NCBI GenBank assembly: GCA_002360635.1
Contig: DEQW01000002.1
Coordinates: forward strand, 62,001-126,000
Direction of reading: 5' to 3'
Source: Flavobacteriaceae bacterium UBA3356
GTDB lineage: Bacteria > Bacteroidota > Bacteroidia > Flavobacteriales > Flavobacteriaceae
Length of the DNA: 64,000 bases
The translations under genes and the position numbers were made by a program. The notes under the pieces are model-generated. The model was not told where the DNA came from. It saw nothing but the letters and a program-made list of their open reading frames with translations, and made no database searches. The first letter of the stretch is position 1, and the number at the start of each line of letters is the position of its first letter. Below, piece by piece: positions 62,393 to 64,000 of the stretch.

Positions 62393-62436
62393 AAAAAGGC
62401 TCCACACAAATCAATTGATTTGTGTGGAGCCTTTTT
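62393..62436 (-). terminator. Terminator after tRNA-Arg, perfect 44-nt palindrome
   Basis: AAAAAGGCTCCACACAAATC... forms two perfect 22-nt arms around AATT. On the minus strand it follows the tRNA 3' end by 7 nt and ends in T. It is unusually long and perfect for a terminator. Confidence 0.8.
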
Positions 62437-62442
62437 ATTCAG

Positions 62443-62516
62443 TGACCGCGGAAGGATTCGAACCCTCAACCCTCAGAGCCGAAATCTGATATTCTATCCA
62501 GTTGAACTACGCGGCC
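62443..62516 (-). tRNA. tRNA-Arg (anticodon TCG)
   Basis: A 74-nt cloverleaf with acceptor GGCCGCG / CGCGGTC (one G-U pair) and discriminator A, D-arm AGTTCAACTGGATAGAA, anticodon stem TCAGA / TCTGA around the loop TTTCGGC (anticodon TCG, reads CGA), and T-loop GGTTCGAATCC. CCA is not encoded. It lies between yqeY and its own terminator on the minus strand. Confidence 0.95.
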
Positions 62517-62525
62517 TCATTCCTG

Positions 62526-62551
62526 CACTTCGGCTATGCTCAGCATAAACT
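62526..62551. repeat. Possible fragment of a dispersed intergenic repeat
   Basis: CACTTCGGCTATGCTCAGCA, just upstream of the tRNA, resembles the CACTTCGACTnCGCTCAGTG repeat that I recall from many Flavobacteria intergenic regions. Only one copy is seen here, so this is a guess from memory. Confidence 0.3.
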
Positions 62552-62570
62552 TTGGCGGGAATCTATATTA

Positions 62571-63020
62571 TTAACTCAATCTATTTTTTACTATTCCTGA
62601 AATGGTTTTCCCATCGGCTTGTCCAGCTAATTTCTTATTTGCCATTCCCATTACTTTTCCCATATCTTTCATTGATTCTGCTCCAGTTTGAGCAATTATA
62701 TCATCAACAACCTTGGCCACTTCTTCTTCACTAAGTTGAGCTGGCAAAAAGTTTTCAATGATAGCTGCTTGTTTTAACTCAGGTTCAGCTAGGTCTTCCC
62801 TACCTTGTTCTTTATAAATTGCAGCGCTATCCTTACGTTGTTTTACCTGTTTTTGAAGCAATTTAATTTCTTCTTCTTCCGTAAGTTCTTTTTTAGTGCC
62901 ACTTTCAGTCTGTGCTAATAATAAAGCTGATTTTACTGATCGTAATGCCTCTAAGGCATTGGCATTTTTTTCTTTCATTGCTACTTTCATAGCGTCCATT
63001 ACCTGCTTTTGTAAGCTCAT
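62571..63020 (-). CDS. yqeY: YqeY (GatB/YqeY domain) protein
   Basis: The 149-aa helical protein has MSLQKQVMDAMKVAMKEKNA, ALRSVKSALLLAQ, the KQRKDSAAIYKEQGREDLAE signature and the C-terminal GKVMGMANKKLAG. It is homologous to the tRNA-binding tail of GatB. Its role is unclear; it may bind tRNA. It follows ftsZ, as in other Flavobacteria. Confidence 0.93.
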   Translation of the reverse strand: MSLQKQVMDAMKVAMKEKNANALEALRSVKSALLLAQTESGTKKELTEEEEIKLLQKQVKQRKDSAAIYKEQGREDLAEPELKQAAIIENFLPAQLSEEEVAKVVDDIIAQTGAESMKDMGKVMGMANKKLAGQADGKTISGIVKNRLS

Positions 63021-63076
63021 TATTTTGTTTTTTATAACAGTATGCGAAGATAGCTAATATGTTTTTATTACTAAAG

Positions 63077-63108
63077 AAAAAAACCCACAAGGCACGCCTT
63101 GTGGGTTT
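63077..63108. terminator. Terminator between ftsZ and yqeY
   Basis: AAACCCACAAGGC-AC-GCCTTGTGGGTTT with a T run on the minus side ends ftsZ. Confidence 0.8.
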
Positions 63109-63128
63109 AAATATTTAAAATTTGTCTG

Positions 63129-64000
63129 TTAATCTACATTATCGTGCAAAAATGAATTATTACTTCTCAATTCGATATCATCATCGTCATCACTATTCAC
63201 AGAAGTTCTGGAAAGAGAACCTTCAGAATCCCTTTTATCATCTAAATCTATTCCCATTCTTTTATAAGCTGGTTGATTTTCTATATCCTCTATTCGCGAT
63301 CCACTGTTTCTAAACTTATAATTGAAATCTTTCATCTTCTTTTTACGCTCTTCGGTACGGTCTTTCAACAGTTTAGAGATAGGTGAATTTAATGGGTCAA
63401 CCTCATTGTTATCATCGTTATTAGTGTCTTTTTCAACAGGTGCGACAGTTTTCTTTTCAAAAACCAATTCTTCTTCTGCAGCTTTATGTGTTTTAGCATC
63501 CGGTTTGGCATTTAAAAGCTCATCCTCTTTCTCCTGATAGTCATCTAAGCTGTATCGTTTAACACCTTCGTTTGAAAATTCAGTAACAGGTATTACTTCT
63601 ACATGATCGTTTACCTCTATGTCTTCAACATTTGATATCAACGTCTCGTTATCTTCCTCTTCTTTTTCATACCTTTTGTTTGAATCTGAAACAGGATTTA
63701 CAGGAAGATCGAACATTAGCATCTGTTCCTTACTCTCTGATGCTTTTTCTTGCTTTTGATCAGGTTTATTGGAAATAATTTTCTCTTCCTTTTTCTGAAT
63801 ATCTTTTTTAGGTTCTAATATTACAAAATCATTTACATCCATTTCATTGATTACCAATTGCTCAAATTCAGCAATATGATGAATATCAATTTCTTCATAC
63901 GATACATCTATGTTTTTCAATAATTCTGAAGTTTCAACATAGCCTTCAAAAGGAATAGAGGTTTTTTCTTTTGGTTTTGTCACCTCAGAAACTGGAGGCA
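63129..64000 (-). CDS. ftsZ: Cell division protein FtsZ, C-terminal part (5' end outside window)
   Basis: The frame is open from the window edge (...PPVSEVTKPKEK) to TAA at 63129. The visible 290 residues are the long acidic C-terminal linker and end segment found in Flavobacteria FtsZ. The conserved stretch DIENQPAYKRMGIDLDD is about 50 residues from the end, and the protein ends LRSNNSFLHDNVD. The GTPase domain lies beyond 64000. The GTG at 63983 is an internal Val, not a start. FtsZ forms the division ring. Confidence 0.88.
   Translation of the reverse strand, partial: PPVSEVTKPKEKTSIPFEGYVETSELLKNIDVSYEEIDIHHIAEFEQLVINEMDVNDFVILEPKKDIQKKEEKIISNKPDQKQEKASESKEQMLMFDLPVNPVSDSNKRYEKEEEDNETLISNVEDIEVNDHVEVIPVTEFSNEGVKRYSLDDYQEKEDELLNAKPDAKTHKAAEEELVFEKKTVAPVEKDTNNDDNNEVDPLNSPISKLLKDRTEERKKKMKDFNYKFRNSGSRIEDIENQPAYKRMGIDLDDKRDSEGSLSRTSVNSDDDDDIELRSNNSFLHDNVD

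Noticed and set aside
62393..62436. tRNA-linked integration (att) site
   Set aside because: The palindrome acts as the tRNA terminator; no integrase and no second tRNA end copy are visible.

Overview
The window looks like ordinary chromosome from a marine member of the Flavobacteriaceae (Bacteroidota). The evidence is the low GC content, promoters with a TAnnTTTG -7 box instead of TATAAT, few Shine-Dalgarno sites, frequent TTG/GTG starts, type IX secretion (T9SS) parts and T9SS-sorted proteins, a SusC/SusD pair, a short RpoD, a TamL lipoprotein, a complete Na+-translocating NADH:quinone reductase, and a tmRNA tag ending in YALAA. I see no insertion sequence, prophage, CRISPR array, integron or rRNA gene.

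Layout. 1-771: N-terminal part of a secreted S9-like peptidase, cut by the window edge. 772-1302: no protein gene, but two tandem minus-strand small-RNA candidates with a shared core and shared upstream repeats. 1303-3599: membrane protein, winged-helix regulator and CreD, with the same compound dyad in front of the first and third genes. 3656-7287: DUF2809 protein, DUF3857 protein that appears to be a dead transglutaminase, and a Lys1/alanine-dehydrogenase-like enzyme. 7435-7831: tmRNA. 7898-12688: giant T9SS subtilase. 12884-18969: nqrABCDEF. 19164-22701: T9SS plug protein, DUF3667 protein, ApaG, NRDE protein. 22911-25862: P5C dehydrogenase, NUDIX hydrolase, RsmG. 25993-29476: desaturase, aminotransferase, PurT. 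29478-32332: TrkA/TrkH potassium uptake. 32461-37212: menaquinone methyltransferase, PorT, rRNA methylase, TamL. 37255-39207: FbaA and AccD. 39253-42414: metal-linked HMA protein, TonB receptor and HYC_CC_PP protein. 42549-45230: S15 and PNPase. 45506-48333: proC-proB-proA. 48468-50726: Cys-rich lipoprotein, ECF sigma factor, single-pass membrane protein. 50815-52880: RpoD, BLUF photoreceptor, ribulose-phosphate epimerase. 53041-57188: T9SS propeller protein, YpdA, MtfA-like peptidase. 57386-62168: SusC/SusD. 62443-64000: tRNA-Arg, YqeY, C-terminal part of FtsZ.

How the genes work together. Much of the window is housekeeping. Na+-NQR and menaquinone synthesis supply respiration. proCBA makes proline, while the P5C dehydrogenase degrades it. 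Outer-membrane biogenesis and secretion are represented by TamL, PorT and the plug protein, and the subtilase and propeller protein are T9SS clients. The parts I consider least described are the twin small-RNA candidates at 911-1230 and the self-regulated CreD module with its three-half-site operator. Others worth checking are the AccD that has lost all four zinc-ribbon cysteines, the BLUF protein placed directly before rpe, and the metal-linked TonB receptor trio.
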